From positions 25,005 through 89,004 of the forward strand of contig NZ_JAIVFV010000006.1 of the NCBI RefSeq assembly GCF_020829445.1: a stretch of DNA of 64,000 nt, read 5' to 3'. The notes beneath the pieces are model-generated. The model was not told the DNA's origin. It saw only the letters and a list, made by a program, of their open reading frames with translations, and did not search any database. Origin of the DNA: Nostoc sp. CHAB 5836. Its GTDB lineage: Bacteria; Cyanobacteriota; Cyanobacteriia; Cyanobacteriales; Nostocaceae. The position numbers and the translations under genes were made by a program. Each line of letters starts with the position of its first letter. Within the stretch, counting starts at the first letter, position 1. Shown in pieces: positions 36,489 to 45,427 of this stretch.

Positions 36489-36489
36489 A

Positions 36490-37194
36490 TTAACGAATTC
36501 CCAATAGATAGCTAATAGCTTTAATGACACTCAAATAAAAATTACCTTCTCTTTCGCGGAATAGTTCAAACGTAGAACCAGGCGTGCCAAAAAACGGTCT
36601 GAGAGTCCATCCTAACTGACTGCCTACGAAAGCGTAAAGAAATAGCCAAAATTGTAAAATCTTCTGGCGTGTCTTACTACCTTCATCATCTTGTTCTAAA
36701 ACTAAACTCGTGGCTTGATATAAAGACGAAACACCAATAAATCCAGTCAATGCAAATATGAATACATTTAACAGAATTAGAAATTGGTAATTATTGGTGG
36801 TAATCAAGAAAAACAGTGTGATTGGTGCAAAGCTAAATAAAAGTACACTAGTCACTGAAACCGCAGTTAATACTAATGCTAAATGCTGTCCAAAAGTTCG
36901 CTTGGAACCAAAAATAATGTTAGCAAAATACAACGTAGGAATACAAATTATGAGTGTGATTAAATAAAGGGCTGGGAGTTTAATGGCGGAAGATAAAGCT
37001 TGCATCCAACTATGATATGCACCAATGATTCCGCCATAAGCAGCAATAAATAAAGAACTGCAAACCAGCAAAGAAATGATTTTATTTGGTAATCTCGTAC
37101 CTTGGCGAACTTCCTCTAGAAATCCTTGGCGATCGCGCAAAAATCCAATCAGCACTGCAAAGTATTTGATTCCTAAAGATTTGCGTTCAATCAT
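36490..37194 (-). CDS. Cyanobacterial multi-pass membrane protein, function unknown
   Basis: A 234-residue inner-membrane protein with five hydrophobic segments (IISLLVCSSLFIAAYGGIIG, ALYLITLIICIPTLYF, ALVLTAVSVTSVLLFSFAP, FLILLNVFIFALTGFIGV and ILQFWLFLYAFVGSQLGW). The cytoplasmic start GFLRDRQGFLEEVRQG and the C-terminal LRPFFGTPGSTFELFRERE are strongly conserved in the adjacent paralogue. Homologues in cyanobacterial genomes carry uninformative names. It ends in a family-B repeat and lies 23 bp downstream of the FAD enzyme gene, so the two are probably co-transcribed and perhaps functionally linked. Confidence 0.75.
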   Translation of the reverse strand: MIERKSLGIKYFAVLIGFLRDRQGFLEEVRQGTRLPNKIISLLVCSSLFIAAYGGIIGAYHSWMQALSSAIKLPALYLITLIICIPTLYFANIIFGSKRTFGQHLALVLTAVSVTSVLLFSFAPITLFFLITTNNYQFLILLNVFIFALTGFIGVSSLYQATSLVLEQDDEGSKTRQKILQFWLFLYAFVGSQLGWTLRPFFGTPGSTFELFREREGNFYLSVIKAISYLLGIR

Positions 37195-37217
37195 ATTATC
37201 CTCACACAGCTAAAATT

Positions 37218-38765
37218 CTAAGTTTCATCTGAGTAATCACCGCCAGAACCATACTTCCAGGCATCAATCAAACGATGCCAATAATATTGTTGTTCATTTG
37301 GTTGATTCTTAATCCATGTTTCTAACATTGGACTTAACCAAAACAAGGCAGTATATACACCTAAATTACTGTAATGCACCATCCAATCTAGCAAACTTCC
37401 CAAACCTACTTGCGGAATTATCTTGGCAACTAATAGCGGATGAGACAAAGCAGTTTTTAACAATGTTTGCGTTAGTCCCGAAAACTGCACTATATCCTGT
37501 AAAAATGGTTTTAGCACTGGTGTACCCAACTGCTGCATTTCCTGAAATACTGCCGAGAGTAGTTGGTTAATTTGGTCTGGGGCAATTTTCTGATTTACAC
37601 CAACACTCATCGCCCTTTGAAACAACCAGGTAACAGTTAAACTCGGCTGATAGGGTTGTAGCAGTGCTAAGGATTTTGCAGATAATTGTTCTGTTTCTAG
37701 CGCTTCGTAAATGCCATAAGTTAAATGCTTCAGGTGACGCACCATAGCCCCAAAACCACCAAAACTCAAGGGAGATTGATTACCACTGCTATCTCCTGCT
37801 GGTAGAATGCGATTCCAAGGGGTTTTTAACGGACTTTGACGATAGGTAGGAAAGAAACCAAATAGCGATCGCTGAAATTTCAGCTTGCTCAATTCCACTC
37901 CCTGATATTCTGGTAACAGACGCAGATATTCTTCAAACATCGCTTCTAAACTCAAACGTTGAGGATGTGCATCCATGTAGGTAAACAAGTAGGTGGTTCT
38001 GCCATCCCTAGCTGGAAAAGCTTCCCAAAAGTATTGACATTGATTTTGCAAAGATGTGAATGATAATATTAAATCGCCTGAGTTATTTTCGGGAAAACCT
38101 TGGGCGCAACTTCCGACAACTAAGCAGAGGGCGTCTGGTTTTTTGCCTTGGCGTGCTTGTCGGGTGATGGGTGAAAAATGTCCCATCGCGTCGATTAATA
38201 ACCGAGTTTTGAATTGGTTATTTACCATCACCCCATCTGGATGAACCACGGCTTCGGTAAAGGGTGTATTTTCTAACAACTTTCCCCCAACGGCGAGAAA
38301 TCGAGTTTTCAAAGTAGCCAGTAGATAAACTGGATCTACACCGATATTCAAGACATCCTCTACCCAAACTTCTGTACCGCCATCAAAAGTAACTCGCGCT
38401 GGGTTATATTGAGTGGCGATCGCACTTGCTAATTCTTCCTCTGTTAGCAAATTCAATTCCACAAACACATCTAATTCTTTGCGAGAAATATTCCACTCTT
38501 GTTCCCTCCCCCGTAAAATACCCCGTTCCATCAACGCCACCCGCAGTCCCTTCACCGCCAAGGCGCAACCAATTAAAATGCCCAAAGTGCCACCGCAGAT
38601 AAGCAAATCGAAGTCTACAGCGCCTAAAGGCTGTAGACTTTCTTTAACTAACGTTGGGATAGGTGCGGAGTTTTCGCGCACAGATGTTAAAGTGCGATCG
38701 CTTTGGCGCAATCTTTGTAAAACATCGCCGGGTAATTGGGAAAGAATTTCTTCAGTTAAAGACAT
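37218..38765 (-). CDS. FAD-dependent oxidoreductase, lycopene-cyclase-like
   Basis: A 515-residue flavoprotein. After a 45-residue lead, VDFDLLICGGTLGILIGCAL is a Rossmann dinucleotide-binding motif followed by the acidic strand end ALMERG. Later come the second FAD motif (RLLIDAMGHFSPITRQ) and the AGDSSGNQSPLSFGGFGAMV motif that lines FAD in lycopene cyclases and related dehydrogenases. It is longer than CrtL-type cyclases and resembles the plant chloroplast 'lycopene beta/epsilon cyclase family' proteins of unknown role. Carotenoid chemistry is therefore possible but unproven. The last 110 residues look helical and perhaps membrane-associated (ALFWLSPMLETWI). Confidence 0.75.
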   Translation of the reverse strand: MSLTEEILSQLPGDVLQRLRQSDRTLTSVRENSAPIPTLVKESLQPLGAVDFDLLICGGTLGILIGCALAVKGLRVALMERGILRGREQEWNISRKELDVFVELNLLTEEELASAIATQYNPARVTFDGGTEVWVEDVLNIGVDPVYLLATLKTRFLAVGGKLLENTPFTEAVVHPDGVMVNNQFKTRLLIDAMGHFSPITRQARQGKKPDALCLVVGSCAQGFPENNSGDLILSFTSLQNQCQYFWEAFPARDGRTTYLFTYMDAHPQRLSLEAMFEEYLRLLPEYQGVELSKLKFQRSLFGFFPTYRQSPLKTPWNRILPAGDSSGNQSPLSFGGFGAMVRHLKHLTYGIYEALETEQLSAKSLALLQPYQPSLTVTWLFQRAMSVGVNQKIAPDQINQLLSAVFQEMQQLGTPVLKPFLQDIVQFSGLTQTLLKTALSHPLLVAKIIPQVGLGSLLDWMVHYSNLGVYTALFWLSPMLETWIKNQPNEQQYYWHRLIDAWKYGSGGDYSDET

Positions 38766-38957
38766 TTTGGGGAAATTTAACTCTACATTACTCTACATTC
38801 CCAAAGTTACCTGAGAATGAAGAAAGTAGATACGATATTATTTATTGCGAATGGGCGAAAAAGCGAATTGCGAATTGGATTTATGGAGAGCTACGAGCGT
38901 GTTTAAAATTCAACCCTCAATTCGCCACGATTTTATGCAAAGCTGTACTTAGAAGGT

Positions 38958-39188
38958 TTGTTCTTGGTACTACCAGATATACCTGAGATTTATCCAGAGT
39001 GGAAGCGATTAATTTTACAGTATGGGGTAATTGGCGTAAATGTGCATGATGCTAGGCTTGTAGCCTCAATGTTAGTCAATAGGCTAACCCATATCTTAAC
39101 TTTCAACGTTAGGGACTTTAACCGCTACGCTTCTGAAGTCACCCCAGTAAACCCAACGAGCTTTACACGACTATCTTCTGAAAGCTAA
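38958..39188 (+). pseudogene. C-terminal fragment of a PIN-domain (VapC-like) toxin
   Basis: The readable part LPDIPEIYPEWKRLILQYGV with VHDARLVASMLVNRLTHILT and FNVRDFNRY matches the second half of VapC-type PIN ribonucleases, including the D of VHDARL and the FN..DF segment. The N-terminal part with the first catalytic aspartate is missing; the upstream sequence in the neighbouring frame is only vaguely similar. No antitoxin is adjacent. Decayed. Confidence 0.65.
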
Positions 39189-39260
39189 TTACGAACTCGT
39201 ACTGAGCGACTTGTACTGAGCGTAGTCGAAGTAAGCCGAAGTATTACGAATTACAAGAGT

Positions 39261-39790
39261 ATGTCCACTACAAAACCTGTAGAACGTCTGTATACTTTTG
39301 AGGAATATCTCACCTACGATGATGGCACTGAAAAGCGCTATGAACTTGAGGATGGGGTACTGCTAGAAATGCCTCCAGCCTCAGATTTGCATGAAGCTAT
39401 CATTACTTTCTTGTTAATCCGCTTCTATCTGGAAATTCAACGACTAGGGTTAGATTGGGAGGTTCGCCCTAGTGGTACTGGCGTTCGTACCTCCGTGAAA
39501 AAATCCCGTCTCCCTGACTTAATTGTGATGACTGAAGAACAGCGACAATCTATTCAGAGGATGTTTGTAAAGTCTAATTTATTACTAGTCTTGGCGATTA
39601 GAAATCGCGGCTACACAGGCAAAACCCACCTCCGTGGGTTTAAAACTTTTGATTTTTTCTTAGTCCACGGAGGTGGACTTTGTTTGTCTAGTAGCGAATT
39701 CTATTCGCCCAATACTTTTCAAACATCCTCTAAGCGTTGCGACAGATGGAGTAAATCAGTTCACTTTTTTAAAAGTACCAGTAAGTACTG
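39261..39790 (+). pseudogene. Uma2 family (DUF820) endonuclease interrupted by a repeat
   Basis: The first 112 residues are a normal Uma2 start: LYTFEEYLTYDDGTEKRYEL, then GVLLEMPPASDLHEAI and VRPSGTGVRT...SRLPDLIVM, with the PD and first acidic residues of the PD-(D/E)XK fold. After SNLLLV (about 39590) the frame runs into repeat sequence (39595-39734), including a CACCTCCGTGGGTTT/ACGGAGGTGG hairpin and a family-A MITE end. The usual C-terminal ExK part (about 70 residues) is gone. It probably makes no functional protein. Confidence 0.75.
39595..39734. repeat. Compound repeat inside the Uma2 gene
   Basis: First a 'GCGATTAGAAATCGCGGCTA ... GCGAATTCTATTCGCC' unit (39595-39709), related to 41681-41710 and 55215-55345; then a solo family-A MITE end AATACTTTTCAAACATCCTC with TAAG (39711-39734). 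Confidence 0.7.
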
Positions 39791-40202
39791 AACCTGGATT
39801 AGTTTGGATAAGAAAGATTTCCTTGCCACCATCAACAATAGCACCGCTTAAAAAAGCAGTGCCATTACCACCTGTGAATACTATCTGCACCGTACAATCT
39901 TGTCTAACACTATAGGTTCCTGACACTATCCTGTTTGGAGATACAGCACCGTCACTGCTAAGAGCATCTATTCCTTGAAAATTTCCGTTTCCATCAAACT
40001 GGACTAAACCAACTACAGCTATAGGCGTTGCTGCAAACGTCCCAGTGAATTTAGTTCCATAGCTACCTTTTATGGTTGCATTATTACAAGAAGGGGTAGC
40101 TTGGGCGTTGACCTTTTGAGAGATAGCATCTGAAATGGTCAATGCTGACACAGTACCAATTATTAACGTCGTAAAAAAGCCTTGGATTTTAAAGTTCATC
40201 AT
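39756..40202 (-). CDS. Small secreted protein, paralogue of the one at 45.4 kb
   Basis: A 148-residue protein with a signal peptide (FFTTLIIGTVSALTISDA, cleavage probably after VNAQA). The mature part is beta-rich: PSCNNATIKGSYGTKFTG, VGLVQFDGNGNFQGID, SGTYSVRQDCTVQIVFT and FLIQTNPGSVLTGTFKK. The spacing of the two cysteines and the GxGxFxG and GTYxVxxDC patterns match the protein at 45428-45892, so both belong to one extracytoplasmic family, perhaps a lipocalin- or jelly-roll-like binding domain. Function is unknown. The start MMNFK may use either Met. Confidence 0.7.
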   Translation of the reverse strand: MMNFKIQGFFTTLIIGTVSALTISDAISQKVNAQATPSCNNATIKGSYGTKFTGTFAATPIAVVGLVQFDGNGNFQGIDALSSDGAVSPNRIVSGTYSVRQDCTVQIVFTGGNGTAFLSGAIVDGGKEIFLIQTNPGSVLTGTFKKVN

Positions 40203-40384
40203 ATTCCTGAAATCAAGACCCTCTTACGTAAATATTCACACTAGAAGATTACTATTGAATGACTTAACTTGTAAATCCCACTAGAAAGTAAAATTTTTTA
40301 CACCAAATTTATTTAGACTTGCAATTTAATTCCTACTCAAAATTCCATAACAGTTTACAGATGGGATTTCTGTTATGATAGCGA

Positions 40385-40843
40385 TCAATACTTTTTTACT
40401 TGTTGCGGGTCTTCATCAGGTGGATGCCAACCACCTTTGATCCAAAGACGACGAGCTTTGACAATAGAGCCTTCATTATGACGTTCATCATTGACGTCTA
40501 AACGATTACTTGTAGCTCGTCCTATAGAAGTAATGCCAATAATTTTTAGACCATCTGCTGACCAAATAAAGTGGTCAGACCAGTTTTGCTGGCGTGGATT
40601 AAATAGAGGTAGCATCTGTGCTGTATCTGGATCAATTCCAGTGGTGAAATTGTAGCGATATCCATTGCAACGCTGACAGGCTAATGCCAAGTTATCAGGG
40701 TCATCCGAACCCTTAAGAGACTGGGGTACAATATGGTCAATAGAAAATAGAGCAGCACTTGCTTCTTCTGAAGAATGACAGTATTCACAAAGAAATTTAG
40801 CTCTTTGTCTGACTAATTTTTTGGTAGAATCATTAACTGTCAT
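40385..40843 (-). CDS. HNH endonuclease
   Basis: A 152-residue protein with a complete HNH core: CEYCHSSEEASA, then FSIDHIVPQSLKGSDDPDNL and ALACQRCNGYR, giving the catalytic DH, the asparagine and two zinc-binding CxxC pairs. The C-terminal half (HFIWSADGLKIIGITSIGRA) matches the common bacterial 'HNH endonuclease signature' family. The start overlaps the stop of the upstream 79-codon gene by 4 bp. The target is unknown; domestic roles in defence or mobile elements are both possible. Confidence 0.88.
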   Translation of the reverse strand: MTVNDSTKKLVRQRAKFLCEYCHSSEEASAALFSIDHIVPQSLKGSDDPDNLALACQRCNGYRYNFTTGIDPDTAQMLPLFNPRQQNWSDHFIWSADGLKIIGITSIGRATSNRLDVNDERHNEGSIVKARRLWIKGGWHPPDEDPQQVKKY

Positions 40844-41079
40844 GATTGAGAAATGATTTTGGCATTAAGCAAGGTAAAAATTCTATCAAGTTCCAATATG
40901 CCTGCCAATTCAGCATCTTCCTCTCTTGTTAGCAATCTAGCTTTCTTTTTCTCAGATAATTCTTCGAGTCGAGACTGTAATTCTTCAGTAAATTTAAACA
41001 AATATATGTCCCTAACTTTACTGAGTTTGATTCCAGAATCTACCCAGAATGAGGGTTGAACCATCATTTGAGTAATCAT
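40840..41079 (-). CDS. Small hypothetical protein coupled to the HNH gene
   Basis: A 79-residue helical, charged protein (LQSRLEELSEKKKARLLTRE, then EEDAELAGILELDRIF). The pattern 'LLTxEExAELxGI' is common in small cyanobacterial proteins encoded beside HNH nucleases. It overlaps the HNH start (ATGA), so the two are translated together, as in toxin-antitoxin or nuclease-immunity pairs. That role is inferred only from arrangement. Confidence 0.65.
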   Translation of the reverse strand: MITQMMVQPSFWVDSGIKLSKVRDIYLFKFTEELQSRLEELSEKKKARLLTREEDAELAGILELDRIFTLLNAKIISQS

Positions 41080-41256
41080 AAGTTGTATGTCTCGTTTAAT
41101 TTAGCGGACTGGTGGTATTTTAACAGCGAATCTTCCTTAGTTGCTTTAGTTTGAATGTCAGGTAATGCGGTAAACCTGGATTTGGTGAAAAATCCGGGTT
41201 TAGTTGTCATGGCGATCGCTCAATGTCGCTTTCAGCTTGCTAATATTTTATGTGCT

Positions 41257-41405
41257 AATACCAATTTTTTGTGAAGTTGCATAGAATTTGACCTCACCCC
41301 TAGTCCCCGAACGAAGAGCAAAGAGGGAAAATCCAGTTCCCTCCCCGATTTCGGGGAGGGTTAGGGTGGGGTTCTTTATTATGCAGCTTCATATTAAATT
41401 GGTAT
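41257..41405. repeat. MITE family D, copy 2
   Basis: AATACCAATTTTTTGTGAAG with TTGCATA on the left and TATGCAGCTTCATATTAAAT with TGGTAT on the right; the interior holds CCCTCCCCGATTTCGGGGAG. Shares ends with 33588-33693. Confidence 0.8.
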
Positions 41406-41464
41406 GAGTCTGTCAAGTATTAATGTGGAGATAAGCACAATAACTTGCATTATAGGAAATACTG

Positions 41465-41650
41465 ATGAACCGCTCGAAAATAATTGCCATTCTTACAGGT
41501 GCGATTTCGGTCATTTTAGCGATCGCCTATCTCATCTTAGTTCAACTCCTGGACTATCGCGACATGAAACCCGCCCCCATCAGCCAATTTGAACAAGAGA
41601 CTGTGATTATTTCTGGCTGTTGGCAGATTGACAAAATTGCCAACGTGTAA
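41465..41650 (+). CDS. Small single-span membrane protein
   Basis: 61 residues: a short basic start (MNRSK), one membrane segment IIAILTGAISVILAIAYLIL, then VQLLDYRDMKPAPIS. Small proteins opening NRSKIIAILTGAISVILAIA are, to my recollection, widespread in Nostocales with no assigned function. The frame ends normally. Located between two repeats. Confidence 0.65.
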   Translation: MNRSKIIAILTGAISVILAIAYLILVQLLDYRDMKPAPISQFEQETVIISGCWQIDKIANV

Positions 41651-42048
41651 ATTACATTTAGTTAGTCTCAAATTAAACCCTGGCGAATAGAATTCGCGGC
41701 TATACAAAGGTTCGCCCTTGTCGTTCCTCATCGCTGACAGTTTAAGATAAAGAGCATTTTGTCAATCGGTTAAAATACTCAAAATAGTCTTATAGCGGTT
41801 CTCGCTTGGGTGGAGTAGAGTTTTGACCTCTCTCCTAAGAGGAGAGAGGCTTTGAATCTTACTCCCCAACGCTAGAAGGGAAGGGGCTGTTCTTGTTAGG
41901 TCTGTATTCCATGCAATTGAGAACCGCTATAATAAGTTCGCCCACAACTTTTCAAACATCCTCTAAGACATTGCAGCAGCGATCGCCAACAAAATTGCTA
42001 AATTAACCTAAGGAAATCAAAATCCAGGCCAGCTAGCTGCAATCAACA
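41651..42048. other. Repeat-filled gap
   Basis: 41681-41710 is an SDR unit (GGCGAATAGAATTCGCGGCT); 41791-41932 is an inverted-repeat element bounded by TATAGCGGTTCTC and GAGAACCGCTATA; 41947-41967 is a solo family-A end ACTTTTCAAACATCCTCTAA. No gene. Confidence 0.7.
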
Positions 42049-44193
42049 ATGGTATCTATTGCTACTTCATTCTCCGATACTCAAAACCATTGGGCACGCT
42101 TATTTATTACAGCCTTAGCCCAACGTGGTATTGTTAATGGGTTGCCGAACGGGATTTATCGCCCCGACAACTCTGTCACCCGCGCTGAATTTGCTGCCAT
42201 CATCGCCAAGGCGTTTGCGAAAGTTACTAAGAAGCGACAGTATGTTCCATTTGTTGATGTACCCGCTAATTATTGGGCAGCAGCAGCCATTCAAGCAGCT
42301 TACGAAAAAATATTTCTTAGCGGGTTTGGTGATAAAACTTTCCGTCCCGCTAACCGAATTACTAGGGCGGAAGTTTTAGTTTCCTTGGTAGCAGGTTTAG
42401 AAATTGGCACCAAGATAAAACCTGACATCCTCTCAGCACTCCCACAAATTTATCAAGATTCTGCCCAGATTCCTGCGTATGGTATAAATCATGTAGCTAT
42501 TGCCACAAAAGCTGGACTGGTAGTTAGTTTTCCAAATGTGAAATTACTTAATCCCAATCTCGCAGCCACCCGTGCAGATGTAGCAGTGATTATTTATCAA
42601 GCTTTGGTGTATCTAGGTGAGGCAGAAAAAATTACCTCTAGTTACTTAGTGCAGCCGCCAGTACCCATCCCAACGCCGATACCGACACCGACGCCGACAC
42701 CAGTACCCATCCCAACGCCGACACCGACACCAGTACCCATCCCAACGCCGATACCGACACCAACACCGATACCGACACCAACACCGACACCGACACCTGT
42801 CGGTAGCGTTAGGGTAAATCATAGTCGGGAATTCCGGGGGGCGTGGGTAGTATCTGTGTGGAATGGTGATTGGCCTTCCAAAGCGGGACTTTCTGTTGCC
42901 CAACAAAAAGCTGAACTTAGCGAGATTATTAGTAAATTACAAGCGTTAAACTTCAACGCCCTGATTTTCCAGGTGCGACCGGAGGGAGACGCATTATATG
43001 AATCGCAATTAGAGCCTTGGAGTGCTTGGATTACCGGAACTCAAGGTCAAGCACCAGAACCATTTTATGATCCTTTAGCGTTTGCGATCGCAGAATGTCA
43101 CAAGCGCAATATTGAACTTCATGCTTGGTTTAACCCCTACCGCGCTAGCACTTCCACTAACCCAGCCAAAACAGTCCCTCCCCACATAGCAGCTACCAAT
43201 CCAGAAAGCGTTTATCTGTGGAAAACTCAACGCTGGATGGATCCAGGACTAAAAATAGTTCAAGACAGAGCTTACAACGTAATTATCGACGTAGTGAAGC
43301 GCTACGATGTTGATGGCATTCACTTAGATGATTATTTTTATCCATATCCCATTGAGGGACAGCCTTTCCCCGATGACAAAACCTACGCTGCATATAAAGC
43401 AGGCGGTGGTACACTCGGCCTTGGCGACTGGCGGCGGGACAATGTTAACAGAATGGTACAGCGCCTCTGGGAGGGAATTAAAACAACCAAACCCGACGTA
43501 AAATTTGGTATTAGTCCCTTTGGGATTTATCGCCCCGGACAACCTGCTGGTATTACTGGGTTGGATGCTTACAACGTGCTGTATGCTGACTCGAAGAAAT
43601 GGTTAGAACAAGGCTGGATTGATTATATTGCGCCTCAACTTTACTGGCGCACAGACCAACCACAACAAAGTTATTCGGCGTTGCTACAGTGGTGGACACA
43701 GGTAAACACAAAGCAAAGACACGTTTACGCTGGTAATAATTTGACAGAACCAAGCAACAAGAGTCGGGAGAGTGATGAGATTGAAAAGCAGGTGAAAATT
43801 AGTCGTAGCCAAGCTGGACAGTTGTCACTGGGGAATATCTTTTTTAATGTCGGTGTTTTGACAGAAAATAGTCAGGGCATTGCTGATAAATTTCAAAGTC
43901 TGCTTTATAACAAACCTGCGCTACCGCCAACTTTGTCTTGGCAAAATACAACACCACCCCCTCCACCGACTAGACTACAAGTCAATAACCGCAAACTGAG
44001 TTGGGAGCCTGGAGATGATCAGCCAGTTCGTTCTTGGACACTTTATCGGCAAACTGGCGATACTTGGACAATTGGGCGAATTTTATCTGCCGGCACAACC
44101 TTTGCTACCGTCCAACAAGCGGGAACCTATGCCGTGTGTGCGGTGGATAGATTGGCGAATGAGAGTTTGGGAACAGTGATTACAGTTAGTTGA
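42049..44193 (+). CDS. SLH-domain protein with GHL10 (DUF187) glycosidase-like domain
   Basis: A 714-residue protein. Residues about 5-190 are three S-layer homology repeats (FSDTQNHWARLFITALAQRG, GIYRPDNSVTRAEFAAIIAK, TFRPANRITRAE). A Pro-Thr linker follows (about 203-250; tandem PIPTPTPTPVPIPTP). Residues about 255-620 are a glycosyl-hydrolase-like 10 domain: FRGAWVVSVWNGDWPSK, LIFQVRPEGDALY, HAWFNPYRAS, DGIHLDDYFYP with acidic catalytic candidates, and YAPQLYW-like DYIAPQLYWR. The C-terminus is FnIII-like. SLH domains attach to peptidoglycan-linked polymer, so it is probably in the cell envelope cutting a glycan, though no clear signal peptide is seen at this start. Confidence 0.9.
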   Translation: MVSIATSFSDTQNHWARLFITALAQRGIVNGLPNGIYRPDNSVTRAEFAAIIAKAFAKVTKKRQYVPFVDVPANYWAAAAIQAAYEKIFLSGFGDKTFRPANRITRAEVLVSLVAGLEIGTKIKPDILSALPQIYQDSAQIPAYGINHVAIATKAGLVVSFPNVKLLNPNLAATRADVAVIIYQALVYLGEAEKITSSYLVQPPVPIPTPIPTPTPTPVPIPTPTPTPVPIPTPIPTPTPIPTPTPTPTPVGSVRVNHSREFRGAWVVSVWNGDWPSKAGLSVAQQKAELSEIISKLQALNFNALIFQVRPEGDALYESQLEPWSAWITGTQGQAPEPFYDPLAFAIAECHKRNIELHAWFNPYRASTSTNPAKTVPPHIAATNPESVYLWKTQRWMDPGLKIVQDRAYNVIIDVVKRYDVDGIHLDDYFYPYPIEGQPFPDDKTYAAYKAGGGTLGLGDWRRDNVNRMVQRLWEGIKTTKPDVKFGISPFGIYRPGQPAGITGLDAYNVLYADSKKWLEQGWIDYIAPQLYWRTDQPQQSYSALLQWWTQVNTKQRHVYAGNNLTEPSNKSRESDEIEKQVKISRSQAGQLSLGNIFFNVGVLTENSQGIADKFQSLLYNKPALPPTLSWQNTTPPPPPTRLQVNNRKLSWEPGDDQPVRSWTLYRQTGDTWTIGRILSAGTTFATVQQAGTYAVCAVDRLANESLGTVITVS
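42650..42803 (+). repeat. Tandem repeat coding the Pro-Thr linker
   Basis: Units of the type CCGACACCGACGCCGACACC and CCAGTACCCATCCCAACGCC repeat in frame, giving PTPTPTPVPIP. Length variation between strains would only lengthen or shorten the linker. Confidence 0.85.
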
Positions 44194-44332
44194 CAAAAGT
44201 GCTGCTAAGTGCATAAGTGCAGCCCACCGTAGACATCGCCTTTAGCGTTGGCAAGGCCATCGCTGTTATGCTTTTGTATAGTATTAAATGCTTAGGCGTA
44301 GCCCGTTGTAGACATCGCATCTTTGAAAAATA

Positions 44333-45043
44333 GTGCAAAGTAATCAACCTGAACCAATTAAGGCCGATTGGATAGTCAGCCTTTTAGGAAGAGTGAAAGC
44401 TCTGGAAGTAAATTCCCATGAAGAAGCATTAACCTCCATTCTGGTTGAGCAAGCTTTGGAAAATGCCAAACGCACTGCTACCAATCCTGGTATATCATTG
44501 GCAGCAGCTTTTGATCTGATTATAGCTGCTGAGTACTATACAAAACTAACCAATAAAGGATGGCTTTATTGTCCAGTAAATAATATTCCTCTATTAATTT
44601 ATCCGTACACTAATGCTTGCCCAAGATGTGTTTTACAAGGGAATTTTTACTATCATCAGGCAAACAAATTACCATCTGGAACTATTGGCAAAACCACAAG
44701 TCGTTTGCTGTGTGTATTTCTAAAGCATTTATTTAAAATTAATTCGAGGAATTTAAAAATTTATCATGGTGCTGAACCAGTTGACGTAATAATTCATGAT
44801 GAAAAGGAGAGTGTAGTCTTACTTGCAGAAGTAAAAGCCGCACCCTTGACAACACTTGCTCTAGCGGCGAAGGTTGAGGTACAAACCGAAATGGGAGAAA
44901 ATGGAGAACCAATACCTTGTTCGCACTCTCCTACAGACAATTCATTTCTGGCATCATCTAACTTGCATATAATTCTGCCCAAGTTAGAAGAAGATTACTG
45001 GAACTGTCAACAACCCAGCCCTAAAGGGACTGAAGCTCTGTAA
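44333..45043 (+). pseudogene. Restriction-endonuclease-like gene, truncated at 3' end
   Basis: 236 codons from a GTG. A zinc-finger-like CPVNNIPLLIYPYTNACPRC (about residues 80-99) precedes VDVIIHDEKESVVLLAEVKA, a PD-(D/E)XK pattern (D...EVK) typical of type II restriction enzymes. The last residues (QPSPKGTEAL) are encoded by CCCTAAAGGGACTGAAG, the hairpin end of a repeat, so the native C-terminus was cut off by an inserted element. No methyltransferase is next to it. Nuclease identity is probable, activity unlikely. Confidence 0.6.
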
Positions 45044-45427
45044 GAGCTATGTTGACCCGACCACCTAGAAATAGGTAGCCGTTATTTGAGTCACGACACC
45101 TTGGGATACGCAGCCAGTCCCTCGCTCTGTCGCTTGTAATTAAACAAAACTAAGGTCACTGGTTTAGTGTTGCAAGCATAACAAGCTCTTATAACAGGTC
45201 AAGGCTAACATTACCCCGTAAGGGAGGCTCGTTTGAGCAAAACATTATGCGTACAGGGTTGTGAGATTTGAAATGGTAATTGTCCCATTGAAAGTACATC
45301 ACAAAAGTACACCAAATTTCCCAACTCCAAGGCGGTAATGAAAAAAGATTGAAGGCGGTTAAAACCGCACGAGTCGTTTCCCTCTCAGCACTAAAGTGGC
45401 TGAGTTTCCCACTTACCGCGAGGTCTT
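45010..45427. other. Repeat region with conserved module, copy 2
   Basis: Starts with the CCCTAAAGGG end hairpin (45020-45029). 45204-45341 matches 11787-11923 (GCAAAACATTATGCGTACAG, ACAAAAGTACACC). After it come GGCGGTTAAAACCGC and CTCAGCACTAAAGTGGCTGA hairpins up to the start of the secreted-protein gene. Confidence 0.65.

Noticed and set aside
38663..38986. 107-codon gene overlapping the start of the flavoprotein
   Set aside because: Its first part is antisense to a well-supported gene, and the rest is intergenic sequence ahead of the PIN fragment.
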